Part shown: one piece after another, positions 22,358 through 35,833 of the stretch
Numbering within the stretch: position 1 is the stretch's first letter
Layout of the letters: each line of letters opens with the position of its first letter
From: Pigoraptor vietnamica
Lineage: Eukaryota; Opisthokonta; Filasterea
Reading direction: 5' to 3'
NCBI GenBank assembly: GCA_943704525.1
Contig: CALSCQ010001689.1
Location: 1-64,000, forward strand
DNA length: 64,000 nt
Translations under genes and position numbers: made by a program
Notes under the pieces: generated by a model
Database searches by the model: none
Seen by the model: only the letters and a program-made list of their open reading frames with translations
What the model was told of the DNA's origin: nothing

Positions 22358-23508
22358 TTACGCCATCGGGAACCATCCCCAGCCGTATCCGTTACTGCGC
22401 TTCTTCTTCTTCGGCTCACTGAGCCCATAGAGAGCCGCGAGAAGGTACGCGCGCGCAATGCGGTCGGACTCCTGGTGATAGCGCGTCGTGTTCTTGTGGA
22501 GCTTGCACTCGGACAAGGACCCAGGCGCAAGCTCGCGATCGCACCGCAGGCCGTTCTTCATGATGGACTTGCACCGGCACGACTCGCAGTAGCGCGCGCT
22601 CGCGCACTGGACGGGCTGCGTGCACTTGGGCTTCTTCTTCGCCGCGCAGAGCTTCAGCGTAGGCTCGCCGTTCTCGTTCGTTGCGCCGCCCGAGAGCGCC
22701 AATCGGTTCGCGGCCGCCGTCGGCGCGGGACCCCGCAGATCGGCCCACGCGTCCTTGATCGAGCAGTCCTTCTCGACGATCTGATCCCTCGGGTACATGT
22801 TGGCGATGACGGCAAAGGCAATGTCGGACACCCTGTCGTTGAGGAACTTGAGGAGAAGCGGGTTGCCGCGTGCCACGTGGCGAATCACTTGGTAGATTTG
22901 CGAGAGGATGGCGTCGGTCGAGGGACTGCGGCCAGGCCCCGGCGTGTACTGTCCCGTCGCACTCATGTGGCCGCCAAAGTGACGAGCGACCCGCTCAACC
23001 ACATTAAGCTCGTCGCGATCGAGTTGGATGCCTGGAACGGAGGGACGATGGTGTGACGGAGTGTGCAGCGGAGAAACCGAGGGAGTGTCAGCAGGTGCGT
23101 GTGTGTGTGCTCGCGCGTGTGTGTGAGTGTGCGTGTGTGTGTGTGCGTGTGTGTGTGTGTGTGCGTGTGTTTGTGTGTGTGTGTGTGTGCGTGTGTGTGT
23201 GTGTGTGTGTGCGTGTGTGTGTGTGTGTGTGTGTGCGTGCGCGTGTGTGTGTGTGTGTGTGTGTGTGAACGGAACTTGTGCCACGCGCGACAGTTGCACG
23301 CACCAATGTCCCCTGCGAATGACCCCGCAATCGCGAGCTTCTCCTTCTGCTTGAGCGACATGCCGAACAGCGAACGGGAGCGCATGACCAGTTCGGCCCT
23401 CTGTGACCTGGTCAGCTGGGCATCTTCGGGATCGGCCATGAAGAGGACTTCGTCCGCGCCGAGCATGTCGTCGTCGTCGTCGTAGAAGGATGCACGCACG
23501 AGCGCCAT
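22358..23508 (-). CDS. Unrecognised protein with a C-terminal Cys/His cluster
   Basis: Two exons, 23508-23304 and 23031-22358, give 292 aa in phase. The head is acidic (YDDDDDMLGADEVLFMADPE); a basic SLKQKEKL helix follows, then a helical middle (LSQIYQVIRHVARGN, PLLLKFLNDRVSDIAFAVI). Residues ~225-265 hold a cysteine-rich patch: KPKCTQPVQCASARYCESC, then CKSIMKNGLRCDREL and ECKLHKN. The C-x3-C...C-x2-C-x-C...C...C-x2-H order could bind zinc, but it matches no family I can name. The tail ends KKKKRSNGYGWGWF, so nuclear localisation is possible. The intron 23032-23303 is mostly a (GT)n tract on the plus strand. I do not assign a function. Confidence 0.7.
23095..23271. repeat. (GT)n microsatellite in an intron
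   Basis: About 175 bp of GT with scattered GC steps inside the intron of the 22.4-23.5 kb gene; read as (CA)n on the gene's sense strand. Confidence 0.95.
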
Positions 23509-23827
23509 TCTCTTCTCTCTGCCTTTCCGCGTGTGAGAGTTGTTATGAGCGAGAGTGTGGTTCCGACCTTTGTTTTGTTCCTTTCCACGTCAGATATTGT
23601 GCGGTGTGGCGCAGTTTGCCGACTGCCGAGTGTGCTGTCCATCCGGACTGGTTCAATATTTTTTTTTTTTTTTTCGCGCCTTTCGGCTTTTCAAATTTCG
23701 CGCCCAAAATGAGTAACAAGATTCACGTGGCCGAAGAAGCAATGACCCATACTATTCGAAAGAACCAACTTCGCTTCACGTCTGTGTGTCTGGGACGCGG
23801 TACAGCGCCCCGTGCGCATGTGGCACG
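23509..23827. other. Divergent spacer before the MYND array, with a T tract
   Basis: 319 bp between a minus-strand gene and MYND copy 1. A run of 16 T lies at about 23,659-23,674. No other signal can be named. Confidence 0.5.
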
Positions 23828-26800
23828 ATGGCGGCACAGGCGAATTCGAACGCCACGGCTGATTTTTTGCGCATCTTTAAGAATGCGGACGTCGACAGCT
23901 TCATCGGGGAGCGATGGAGTGCGCGGTCGCTCGAAGCCCTCCGCGTGTCGCTCGAGTTGGCGTACGAACAGATTGGGCAGAAGGGAGAACCGGAGCGCGC
24001 TTACTTGAGTGCGTCCGGCGACGCTGAGGTGGGTGACTCTGTGTTGTTTCAGGCCACATGCCCACGTGACATTGCTACTGTTGCGCTGAGAGTGCTCTGT
24101 CAGTCGCTGTGAATGTAAAAGGGATTCTTGGACACTTCTCCGTAGGCACTAACTCTTCCTCGCTCACGTGTTGCTCGCAGAATGCGCGCCGCATCAGCGA
24201 GTGCTGGAAGTACGCCATCGCCCTCGCACGCGAGGCCTACAAGCGCGGACAGAATGGCCTCGCCGGTCTCGTTATCGATGCGAAGGCGTGGGGACGCGTG
24301 TGGGTTGGACTGGCGCTGTTGACTGTCCAGACGGCCACGGACGACGGGTCCGCGTGGTGGGAGGCGGCCTCGCAGCTGGTAGTCGTATTTGCCCTCTCCC
24401 GCTTCCGAGAGCTGTGTCCGCAGACCGCGTTCGACATGCTGCGCGCGAACATTGCGCTCGAGGCGTCCCTTCTTTCGACCGCGGGGGGCGTTGAGGAGAA
24501 GCCAGCCTTCACGACGACTCGCCGCGCAGCGACCGCGTGCATGCCGTTTATCCATGTCTACAGGAACCTGTGCGAGTACCCCGCGATGCACATGCGCTGC
24601 GTGGACGCAATCGTGCGCGATGGCCTCCAGTGGTTGTCGGCGTCCGAGTCGATGGACTATATGCTCCTCGCGCTGCGCGCGTGGTCCAACCGCTTCAGCG
24701 TCGAGAGGCTGTACGAGTACGTGGCGTTGCTGCGGCGCGAATACGACGCTGGCCGCACCGGTCTCTCGCCCGTCCTGACGGCCCTCACCATCGCTATGGG
24801 CATGGACGTGCTGCGCACTCCCAGTAAGAAGGGGGCGAAGGGGAAGGGGGCGCGCGGCGCGAGCGCCGCGAAGCCCGCTTTCTCCGACGAGCTCTGGGCG
24901 TGGCTCAAAGGCGTGCTTTCTCGGAAAATCGACGAGTACGAGTGCACGTGCGAGGCATCGGTCAAGGACTGCAAGAATTGCGAACTGCGAACGGAGCTGT
25001 GGGGCGTCGCGGTGAAAGCCGTTCTCGTGCAGCTGAAGGCCGGTTCCGTTGCCGACCTTGACCTCACGTGCGTGCAGGACGGGCGGCTGAACCCGCTGGT
25101 GGGCGTTCTTCTCGCCTCGCGCGAAGTGACGGACACGGCTGCGTACGCGCAACTGGTGGAGTGCATCCTCGACGACCCCCGGCGCACCCCTGCGTTCGAC
25201 GCCCTCTTCCTTCCCTACGTCGGCGCGGAGGCCGCGAGGGCGTTGCTGGAATCCGTGCAGCTCGTCGAGCTCGAGTACTGTGAGAAGACTCCGGGGGCGG
25301 CGCGTTTTCTCGAAGGAACGCCGACCATGGAGAAGCTGATGTCCGCCGCCCGCTCTATGGGGTCGCTGCGCGGGACCGTTGTCGAGGCGTTTCGCAAGGG
25401 GCGCTTCGACGCGGTTTGGCCCCTCATGCGAGCCCTCGCGCGCGTGTGCGCGCTTACCCCGCCGTACTATCACGAAGTCAATCTGATTGACTGGCCGGCG
25501 TGCGCAGTTACGCTGATACGGTACCTCACCTTCGCGCTGCTCGGCAAGCACAAGGAGTTTGCGCAGATGACCGTGCGCGTGGCGGCGGCGTTCGGCAGGG
25601 TGTACGGCGCGACTTTCCTGATGAGCACGGACGCGCTGTACCTCGTCTCGGCGTGCGAGCAAGGGCTCGACGACGTGCAGCGGGCGTGGGCGGACGAGTA
25701 CACCGACGACGTCAACTTTGTGCTCGAATGGATACGGGCCATACACGTCCAGACGATGGGAATATTCGGGAGTCAGCAGCGGATGGTGAGGGAGAAGCTG
25801 GGCTATTTTCTCGAGAACAAGCTCGAATACTATCTCGAGGGCGGCGGTCCGAACGCGCCCAGCAAGGGCATGACGGAGGAGGACCGGAAGTGGGCCGACG
25901 CCGCCGCGCCGGGCCTTGCCGCGTGCCTGCTCACGGGCTCGGTCGCGCAGTTGGCGGCGCTGAAGGGCTTGCCGGAGATGTCCCGCCACGATGCCCTGGT
26001 TGCGGCCGGTCTCGAGATCGCGACGGACGTCCTGCAGCGCCACCACTTGCGCAGGCTGTTGCACTCGGCGGACGATCCGCAAAAGTCCATTTTGATTGGC
26101 GCGAACATTGTGCGCGGGTGAGTTTTGCGGCGCGACAACCGTTACTGTGCTGCGTGTGCATGCGAACCCGCCCGTAACTGTCGCGGTGCATGCTCACTTC
26201 TCTTCATGCGCACGCAATTTTTCCTTCCCTCAACGCTCATGTGCCTTGCGTGCGTTGCAGCGTCATGCACGTGCTGCTGTGCGACGTCCCGAAGCGTGTT
26301 CCCAGCGTCTTCGCGTGCGAAGCTGCGGGCGATTTGCTCGGCTTTTCCGCTGCGACGATGCGGCATGTGAAGTTGAGCGTGGTCCTAGGCGCACTCGACC
26401 GGCTGCGGTTACCCGGCCTCAAGATCCACGTGGTCGCGTCCGCGCTCCGCACTATCAAGGCGCTCAAGGTAGGTTTCCCCTGTCCCACCCCCACCCCACT
26501 CACACTCGCGGAATGCCTGGTCTCACGCACATGTGGTGAGCAATGCTCTGAGCGCGTGTGCCTCTTGCCTTGGCGGCCGCTGTTTAGGGCGAGAATGCCG
26601 CGATCGACGCGTGGGAGGCGGTGGGCGAGAGCATTCTCGACTCGATGTCAAGCTCACAGGCTGATTCCGCGACTGAGACGCTGCGTCGGCATGTATGTGT
26701 CAGTTTATGTGGCAAAATTCCGACCGTTCGCCGTGAAATTGCGCCAATTCGAATGCTCGCACTTCTTACATAATTGCTGTGATGCATTGGTGTGCGCTCT

Positions 26801-27428
26801 TGCCTCCCACTCACGTGCTGCCTCGTTCGTTTCAAGCGTATACTCTTCGTGTCGCCGGACAAGCTTGCCGCGCGCCCCCCGACATCTCGGCGGAAGGAGG
26901 ACTGTCCCTTTTGTCAGATCACCCACCCTGACGCCATCATGTGCGAGACGCATGCCTTTGAAGAGTACAACGACAGCCTCGATGATGACGGCGAGCACAG
27001 CGACGAAGACCTTGACGAGGACGAACCGATAGATAAGGAGATTCCGTTCGCTGCTGGCGGAATTAGCGAGCGTGTATGGTCCCTTGTGCGGGATGAATGG
27101 AATGGCACTCTGCCATTGTAGCATAGCTACCTGTGATTGTCGTGGCCAATTCAACATTAGAGTTGACCTTTTTAATGCCTGCACAACGCCCACAGCCAAC
27201 CAAGCGGCGGGCCGAGGCATCTCTACCGCGTCGCAAGCGTCCGCACCCGCCGTCGCCTCTTCTCCCTTTCCCCCGTCGGACGCTGATGCCATCGCGTGCG
27301 CGGCGTGTGGGAAGGGCGACGTCAAGCTGCTCAAGTGCGGTGCGTGCCTCGTGGTGCGCTACTGTTCCCGCGAGTGCCAGAAGGCCGCGTGGCCGCAGCA
27401 TCGCCAGGCATGCGCAGGGCAGCGATGA
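23828..27428 (+). CDS. MYND array copy 1 (972 aa)
   Basis: First of five head-to-tail paralogues. Exons: 23828-24028, 24181-26117, 26261-26468, 26588-26692, 26837-27071, 27196-27428; all phases fit. Exon 1 ends with the family helix LEALRVSLELAYEQIGQKGE. Exon 2 carries the body, including RFRELCPQTAFDMLRAN and LVECILDDPRRTPAFDALF. Exon 5 has CPFCQITHPDAIMCETHAF followed by a long acidic insert (EHSDEDLDEDEPID) absent from other copies. The MYND finger closes the protein: ACAACGKGDVKLLKCGAC, RYCSRECQKAAWPQHRQAC, with all eight ligands. This is the most divergent body: it lacks the ICC-x-EHD motif of copies 2-4 and has a Lys-rich GAKGKGARG insert. MYND fingers usually bind proline-rich peptides; the body matches nothing I recognise. 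Confidence 0.85.
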
Positions 27429-27659
27429 GCGCAGTTTATCGCAGGGCTATCCGAATACAAAAGGATTGGGGAACATGGGCAAGGAGATAGTGCTCGACAG
27501 GCGCGGGAAATCTGGCATCAGGACGATGACGTCACGGAAAGTGAAGGCCCCACACGTGGCGTCGCATTGTAAAGGGCGAGGTTTTTTGAGAGCACTAAGA
27601 GCCCCTTTTGCGATCCCCGTTGCTTCACCACGTCAAGCGCACGTGCGCACGTGGCGGCA

Positions 27660-30600
27660 ATGTCGGCGAGTGTGGCAATGGCGTGCAGCGTCGACGTGAG
27701 CGACTTCGTGGAAGTGTTTTCGGACGACGACATAGAGACGAAGATCCTTCTTCATTCGGAGGCTTCTATGGTGGTGGAGGCCCTTCGCTTGTCGCTCCAA
27801 GTGGCTTACGAACAGATTCTGCGCGAGGGAGAGCCGCAGCGGACAGTGTTGGCTGTTCTCAAGGATGCTGCGGTGGGTTCCGTCGTCACTGCGTCAGGTG
27901 AATGTGTTCTGTTGCGCTTCGATAATCATGGCGCTTGCTGACGATGTGCATCCCCTCAGGCGGCGCAACGCGTCGGGAAGTCGTGTATGTACGCTATTAA
28001 TCTGGGGCACGAGATCTACAAGCGCGGATTGCGCGGGGAGCTCGCTGGCGTCGCCCTCGATGGAGAGGCGTGGAAGCGCGTGTGGGTTGGGCTGGCCTCG
28101 ATCGCCGTACATAAGGCTCAGGACGTAGGTTCGGAGTGGTGGCTGACAGCGACGACTCTGCTCCTCACTTTTTCCCTCTGCCGCTTCCGAGAGCTGTGTC
28201 CGCAGCCCGTGTTCGATATGCTGCGCGCGAACAAGGCGCTCAGGGCGTCACTTTGCGCGGCCGCGGGAGGCACAGGGAAGATGCCGTCGTCCACGATAAA
28301 TCTTCGCGCGCCGTTCGCGTGCATGGCATTTCTCCATCTCTACGGAAACGTCGCCGAGCATCCCGCGATGCACACGCGCTGTGCGCTTGCAGTCTCTGGG
28401 CACATCGCCGTCTCGATCGATTATGCGTTGGAGTACCTGTGCGAGCTCGTCAAAGTGGACAGCACGCGAGAGAAGCTCGATTCCGCTCTTCGTGATCGCG
28501 TGGCGCAGCTCACGCGTGCCCTGCGCGAGAACACAAAGGTGGACGATAAGTTGCTTTGGGAGTGCGTGGAATTGTCGATCGCGATGCAGCAGGCGGCGTT
28601 CGATCAGAGGGATACTATCTGCTGCGTCGAGCACGACAGCGTCCCTTCGTCTGTTCCTCAGCGAGGTAGCCGCAATGCTGCCAAGACGAACGAACATAAC
28701 GGTCGGCGTCTCCTGCCTTTACTCGCGGGTTGCCGCCCCTGTGGCCCGTCTGCTCGAAAGGGGTCGAGACCACTGTCGGTTCTCTGGGACGCGCTGAGGG
28801 CCGGTCTCACCTCCCACTATGACGCGTTCGCCAACGGCGGTGTACACGAGACGATGCAGGGGGCTAAAATGAGGCGCATGGAGGCCGTCGCTATGCGCGC
28901 CGTTCTCGAGCAGCAGCGGTGGGGGCGCACCGATGCGCTGGACCTCACTCGCGTGCTCAACAGCCGTCTGAATCCGCTTGTTCGGCCGCTGCTTGTTCAT
29001 TGCGGCGAGGCCACAACTGTGGATGAGCTGGCGTACGTGCAGCTGGTCGAGCGCATTTTGGACGACCCACGCCGTACTCCCGCGTTCGACGCGCTCTTCT
29101 TTCCCTTCGTTGGCCGGGGAATAGTCGGTGTCCTTATGATTTTTCTGCACAACACCTGCATTCGCCAGGGCGCGCCGAGGGCTACGAACGCACAGGCGGA
29201 CGTCGACCTTTTCTTGCGAGTGTTGGGACGTATGTGCGAGCACTCCCCGCCCTTCCTTACCACGGAAGTCGGTCAGGACTGGGAGGAAATCGCGTCGATG
29301 TTGATGGTGCGGCTTGCCTGTGCGCTCACCAACGAGGACTTCGACCTTGCGCGCCGCATTGTGCGCGTGGCGGCGTCCTTTGGAAGGGTGTACGGCCCAA
29401 CAGTGCTCGATGAAAAGCGCGTCAATCTCTCCGTGTGTGAACGCTGGCTCTCGGCGGAGGTGCTTCCGGGGATTGTTTCTTGCGACGAACACGACACGCA
29501 GTTCGTGCTCGAGTGGGTCCGCCGTGGCGATGATATTGGAGTGCACGACGTCGCGCGCGTGGAGGACGGCTCGAAACGGGCTGAGTTCTTGAGCATGCTA
29601 AAGGCGCGCAGCCCCACTTCGACTTCCCATAATGTCGGCGGTTCTGCGTTACCGGAACACGATTGGGTCGACGCCACTTTTCGCGCTTTCCGCGAGTTTT
29701 TTAGTACTGGTTCAATCGACGTCTTGGTTTCGCTGGGGCGCGAAAAGGTCCACCGCGCCGCGTTAGTTGCGTGGGGTTGCGTCGCTGCCCACCACATTCG
29801 CCAACGTCATCGCTTTCGGGAACTGCTGCTGTACAAGCCCCTGTTCACTTCCGACAACATCGTGGGCGGGTGCGTGGTGTGTGTGTCTATGTGCGTGTGT
29901 AACAGTACGTTTGCGTATCTTGTAATCGTCAGAATCTCGTCGCATCCGTCTGTTGTTGCTGTGGGCTTAAAGCGTCCAATGGAACCTTTGTTTTGACTTC
30001 AACGTCGTGCCGTTACTCACAGTGTTTGCTTGCGTTTGCACGCTTAGGTTGTTGCTGTGCTTCAGCTCGAACCCGGACGAAGACACATGCAAGGCTGCAG
30101 GCGCAATTGCGGGCTACGCTGTCTCGAAAAAGTTGCTGTCGATGACGGATGTCGTCCGTGCGGTGGTGCAACTGCGAGATGCTGCCGTGGTTATTGCCGT
30201 GGCACTGCGCACACTTCAGAAGCGGGAGGTGGGTTTAAAGCATTCCTTATGGTTCTGCGAGAGCGCGGTGTTCATGTTGTCGCGCGGCAGGGCGAACTTG
30301 CTGCTGTGATCGCTTGGAAGTCGACGGGGATGAACATCGCCGACGTGATGTCGAGTGAGCAGCAGAAGGACGCTGAGACGCACCTGCGCCGACTGGTAAG
30401 CGCCGTTGTTCGCGTGCGGCTTCCGCGATTCACGTGCATTCCGTCGATTTGCTTGGCGCATATCCTCGCTGTTTCCATTCGCCGGGGGCGTCTACAATCG
30501 TCACGTGTTCAACTGTGAACGCTTGTGTTGCGCCGCTTCATCTCAAGTGCTCCTTATACGCAGGGCATTTTGTTCGTGTCCCCGGGACAGCTGGCGGTGC

Positions 30601-31153
30601 GTTCGCAGTTTGGCTGCGCCGCATGCGAGTTCAGCCACTATCCGCATGCCGCCCGCGTCGCATTCGCATTGCACACATGCGCAAAAGGTGGGTCTGTTTG
30701 CTGATCTGTCGTGGACACTCGGCACATATGCTACATTGTCGCGTCCGTAGGTGCACGGCGCAGACGTATTGCGCGTCTGCTTAACTCTGGGGTCGGTTGT
30801 AGACTCCACGGCTGTGTGATTGAATGCTGCGAAATTCGCCGACTGACGCCTATCTGTTCATTGCGATACAAGTCAGCGGACGTCAGCGAGACGCGCCCAC
30901 GCAAGGCACGCCTGCCATTTCTTCCGCAAACGTCAAGAACGCCCCGAACAGTGGGTGCAGTCAAACAGACGTCCCGCGAGTGCCCGACGCCACAGCGCCA
31001 TCATTTGTTACAGCGGAACAGCGCGCGTGCGCGGCGTGTGGAAAGGGCGACGTCAAGCTGCTCAAGTGCGGTGCGTGCCTCGTGGTGCGCTACTGCTCCC
31101 GCGAGTGCCAAAAGGCCGCGTGGCCGCAGCACCGCCAGACGTGCCGCAAGTAA
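27660..31153 (+). CDS. MYND array copy 2 (937 aa)
   Basis: Exons: 27660-27872, 27960-29869, 30048-30228, 30291-30395, 30564-30687, 30873-31153. The first five junctions are firm; the last acceptor (TACAAG at 30872) was chosen because it restores phase. Body motifs: GSEWWLTAT, CRFRELCPQPVFDMLRANKA, QRDTICCVEHD, ALDLTRVLNSRLNPLV, ILDDPRRTPAFDALFFPFVG and VRVAASFGRVYG. Exon 4 (105 nt) reads GELAAVIAWKSTGMNIADVM, almost the same as copies 4 and 5. The exon-5 module is CAACEFSHYPHAARVAFALHTC. The MYND finger has all ligands and ends QTCRK, lacking the AGQR/AGRR tail of the others. The linker before the finger is short and unlike those of its siblings. Confidence 0.85.
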
Positions 31154-31347
31154 AGATCAGTGATTGGTCCATCGATTGGAGTGTTACAAGCGGTCACGTG
31201 CTGGGACATATGTTTTTTTTTTGTTTTTTTTTCGTTTTTGCGTCTCCGTCCAGCTACACTCCATCACGCATTCTCGCGCACGTGTGTGTGTGCTTCTGCG
31301 GTGCAAGCACAGCGTGAGGGGACGGCGGAAGAAAGAGAATCGCGGGA

Positions 31348-31619
31348 ATGGATGCCGCCGATGCTTTTCTGAGGTTTTTTCCGGAGGATGTTTACATCCG
31401 TCGCTGTGTGGAAGCGACTGACCCACGGCAGACGCTCGAGGGACTGCGAGTGGCGCTCGAAGTGGCCTGCGAACTGATTCAGAGCAAGGGGGAGCTGGAG
31501 CGCAAAGTAATGGCTTCTCGAGGTATTGCGGTGGGTTGCGTTGTTTGTGCATGGTTGCATGCACGCACTTCGCAGCACAACCCCACACACTCTACACACA
31601 CTCACGTTGAATACACACA

Positions 31620-31653
<34 letters not shown>

Positions 31654-31689
31654 AATCACACGTAGCACACTCGACACACATACATACTA

Positions 31690-31748
<59 letters not shown>

Positions 31749-34700
31749 ATCACACACAATCACACACATGCACACACACATGCACACACGCACACACGCA
31801 CACACAGATACACAAGGCACATACATCATACACGTGCATATCACACACACCAATCACCCATACGCAGCACACATTGATACACAACGCATACGCACAGACA
31901 CTCCCACTTATTCTCAAACGCACTCGCAGGCGGCCCTTCGCGTCAGGCAGTGCCCCAATTACACTGGCTCGCTTGCGCGCGAGGTGCGCAGACGCGGCGC
32001 TCGCGGTGATCTCGCTGGCGTCGCCATCGATGCGCAGGCGTGGGGTCGCACATGGGCTACGTTTGCGCGTGTCACCGTGAGCGTCGCGAAGGCCGTCGGG
32101 TCCGACTGGTGGGAGATCGAGACGATACTCCTCGTCCCTATCTTCTCGCTGCTCCGCTTCCGAGAGCTGTGGCCGCAGACCATTATCGACGCGCTGCGTG
32201 CGAACAAGGCGCTCGAGGCGTCGCTCTACGCGGAGGTGAAAGGCACCGCTGACCACCCCGTTGCCGGCCACGCACCCCGTGGGTCGGCCACGTGCATGGC
32301 ATTGCTCTATCTCTATCGGAACTGGACGCAGTACCCCGCGATGCACATGCGCTGCGTGTTTGCGGTACTCGAGGACATTAGCTGCACCAAGGTCGGCGAG
32401 GCGTTGGAATACCTTCGCGAGATGGCGAAGGACGCCGGCATTCGCGAGAAGTTCGCCAACACTCCCCGCAACTGCCTCGAGAAGCTCGCGCTGAGTTACA
32501 GGCAGAACGGCGGGCGAGTCCCACTTGCCATTCTCAAGGTGGGAGTTGAAGCGGCCGTTGCGCTGCAACAGGCGGCGTTCGATCAGAGGGAGTCGATCTG
32601 CTGCGACGAGCACGACGGCGTTTCATCGGCCGACTCTGCGCGTGGGCGCGGGGAGCGCCCTTCCCTGCCGTTACTCGTGGGTTGCCGCCGTCGAGACGCC
32701 GCCGACGCAGCGAAGTCGTCCCCGAAAGAGCCGCTCCTGTGGTTCTACTTGAAAGCCGGTCTCGCCGTCAACCCTGACCCCAATGCGGAGGACAATCGGC
32801 CGTGGATGCGGCTGTGGTCCATTGCCTTGCGGGCCGTGCTCGAGCAGCACGCATGGGGACGGGCCGACGCACTGGACCTTACCCGCGTGCGCGACGGCCG
32901 CCTGAACCCGCTCGTCGCGTCGCTGTACTGCGTCCACGCTGGGGACGTGCCAGTCGCGTACGCGCAGCTGGTCGAGTGCATTTTGGACGACCCGCGCCGC
33001 ACTCCCGCGTTCGACGCGCTCTTTTTCCCGTGCCTGGGCGCGGGGACTATTGTCGTCCTAATGATCATGCTACATCACAGCAACGCCCGCGCCTTCACGT
33101 TGGGGGACGAGGGATTCGCGTGCTACGTCAATCAGCCGGCGAAGGTGCGCGGCGGTGCTGCCGATAGCACACGGGGGGGCGTCGTTAGCCAAAAGGCGGA
33201 AGAGGAGGCGGCGCTTCTCTTGCGAGTGCTCGCGCGAATGTGCGACCACATGGCGCCCGTCTTCATGCACGATATCCGTGTGGCCTGGGACGCCATCGCG
33301 GTTTCGCTCTTGCGTAACTTGGCGTTTGCGTTTGAGAGCAACAACGCGGACGCTGCGCGCTGGACGGTGCGCGTGGCGGCGTCGTTTGGGAGGGTGTACG
33401 GCGTGATTTCCGTCGATGGTAGGCGCGTCGACCTCGCCGCGTGCGAGCAGGGTCTCGCGGGCTTGCTGCAGGCGGGGGATTCTGCCGGCAAGTACGCGGA
33501 CGACACGCAGTACGTGCTCGAGTGGGTCCGCAGCGTCCGAGGGAGCGGCGTCGAGCACGTGACCCTCTTTCCATACCTGAAGGACCTGCTGATGGACGCG
33601 ATCTTCCTCACGATGGGCGGCATATTCGGCTTTGATCTCGGCCGGCCGACGATCGACGCGGGCCTCTATGCCCTCGCGCCCGAGGACGAGGAGTGGGCGC
33701 GCGAGCTTGCGCCTGAGCTCGAGGAGTACCTGTGCACGGGCTCGTCGGCGTTTGCGTCGATGAGGGACGACGATCAGTCTGAGGAGTTTCGCGACGCGGT
33801 CCTTGCCAGCGGGATATTGGGAGCGAGGGACCCCCTGCAGCGCGCTCGCCTTCGGGAGCTGCTCTCGCACGAGCGTCGCGTGTTCGAAATTGGCAACGTT
33901 CCTGGCGGGTGCGTACTGTGCCCCATTGTCGCCCGGTGAACTTGCACGCACTTCATGTGTGGAATGTCAATTCTTCACTCGGTCTGTTCGCCTTGTCTGT
34001 GCTGTCTCGTCGCCCACTCGTCTCTGCTGGTGGATTTCTCATACGTGACTTTTCATTTTGTATCTCTGTCGTCCGACCACTCACAACAACACGCGGCCAT
34101 TGTTGGCTGCTTTTTTTTCCCGTTGTTTTTGTATCTCTGTCGTCCGACCACTCACAACAACACGCGGCCGTTGTTTTGCTTTCTTCTTTGTTTACCTTTC
34201 AGGATTAAAATGCTGCTGCGCTACAAACCGTCGCTGGACGAAAAGGCGTGCGAGTCCGCGGGCGAGCTTCTGGGCTACTACTCCTTAACGCAGAACATTT
34301 CGGCGGCGACGGCCGGACTCGTCCTTGTTGCGCGCTGCGAGGGGTCCCTTCCTGTGATTGCGGCGGCGCTTCGTACGATCAGGGCTCACAGGGTACGTTG
34401 AGTGTGAGAGTGGCTGACTGGTGCTCAGGGTGTGTCAGTTGGTGTTGTGAGTGTATGACGCTCTGGTGGTCTTTCGAGGCCGATTTCTGAGAGTGTGTGC
34501 ATGTGTGTGTTTTCGTTCGTCCACTCTAGGGCGAGGACGCTGCGGTCGCCGCGTGGAAAGCAACGGGACGCAACATCTACGACTCGATACCACGCGAGGA
34601 AGGGAACAAGCGCGCGGATCTCCTACGCCAACTGGTGGGCCAATCGCGCATTTTTCCCTACGCACTCTGTCGTCTCTTATTCTTGTGCCCATACTGTTTT

Positions 34701-35555
34701 TATGTGTGTGTCCGTGCACTCTGTCGTCCCTTGTTCTCGCGCCCGGAGTGCTCTTTATGTGGCGTGCGTTACTTGTCGGCGCTCTTCCTTCTTTCCTCCC
34801 TAATTGCTTTGTTGCAGGGCATTTGGTTTGTGGCTCCGGAGCAAATGAGTTCGCGTCCGAAGGTCGGCTGCCCTGTGTGCCAGTTCAAGGACCACCCTGT
34901 CGTCGTGCACGTCGCGCGCAATCTGCACACGTGCATGAAAGGTGTGTATTACTTAGTGCGCGTGTGCTACTTGCCTCTCGAAAGCTAGAGTGCCTCCTTC
35001 CGTATTGCTTCACCTTGGCGTCGTGTGTGCCGCGGAAATGCGCGAACGTGCGGATGTATCGGGGGTGCCCTTGGTATCTCGTGTGTTCTCCACCCCGCTG
35101 ACGTTTGTTGCCGCTGATGCCTCGTAAGCGCAGCACCGGTACAAAGCATGGCGAGTCGGCAAGTGGCCGCGAAAAAAGCGCCTGCGAAAAAAGGTGCGCC
35201 TTCGATTCTCAAAGCGGCTGCCGCGATCCGCGAGGCCTCCAGCCGAGACAATCGCGCGAGCTCAAAAGGAGCGACGCGAGCAGCGGACACGGACAAGCCA
35301 TCCACCGGCATTGTGCGTGCCACGCCTTCGTCGCCCGCACCTTCAGCGGCGCCGTCCGAGGCAAAGACGTCCGACGTCAACCAGGGCACGCCGGCGGGAG
35401 ACAGCAACCCGGCTAAGCCAGCGTGCGCAGCGTGTGGGAAGGGCGACGTCAAGCTGCTCAAGTGCGGCGCGTGCCTCGTGGTGCGCTACTGTTCCCGCGA
35501 GTGCCAGAAGGGCGCGTGGCCACAGCACCGCCAGGCATGCGCAGGGCAGCGGTGA
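31348..35555 (+). CDS. MYND array copy 3 (1000 aa)
   Basis: Exons: 31348-31530, 31930-33908, 34203-34392, 34530-34634, 34818-34941, 35134-35555. Exon 1 is the shortest of the set (61 codons, LEGLRVALEVACELIQSKGE). The first intron holds a ~300-bp CA tract. Body: GSDWWEIETILL, LLRFRELWPQTIIDALRANK, QRESICCDEHD, ALDLTRVRDGRLNPLV, and an extra segment near 33,100-33,200 that the others lack. Exon 5 shows CPVCQFKDHPVVVHVARNLHTC. The final exon has a long Lys/Ala/Pro linker (AAKKAPAKKGAPS at its start), basic enough to suggest a nuclear or nucleic-acid contact, then the intact MYND finger. The start ATG at 31348 has no upstream in-frame rival that joins better. Intron 2 contains a 71-bp duplication. 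Confidence 0.86.
31608..31920. repeat. (CA)n tract in MYND copy 3 intron 1
   Basis: About 300 bp of CA with imperfect interspersed units such as CACACATGCACACA. It ends close to the acceptor AACGCACTCGCAG at 31,929. Confidence 0.9.
34060..34185 (+). repeat. 71-bp tandem duplication in MYND copy 3 intron 2
   Basis: GTATCTCTGTCGTCCGACCA and the following CTCACAACAACACGCGGCC recur after 71 bp, shortly before the exon-3 acceptor at 34,202. Confidence 0.9.
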
Positions 35556-35833
35556 GCGCAGTTTATCGCGGTGTTTTCGGAGTACAACTGTAGAGCGGGA
35601 AAGAAAGTGGGAACGTGGGCACCATAGGGCCTCGTGTGTTAGGCCCTTTTTGGTGGGCACATCAGCATCGTGACGTCACGCACCGAGCTGCTGTTTTAGT
35701 TTTTGGACACGAGCCAAACAAGACTGAGGACAGTATCGTTCTCTCATCCTCCGCCGTTCAGACCGCACATTAGTGCTCTACTGTGTTGTCCCCGTTGAAC
35801 ATCGGGCGCTTTTTTTCGTAGCACGGGCATAGA

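Noticed and set aside
24100-26082. 660-codon open frame on the minus strand opposite MYND copy 1
   Set aside because: GC-rich codon shadow of exon 2. It has no splice sites or family pattern, and its siblings lack an equivalent frame.
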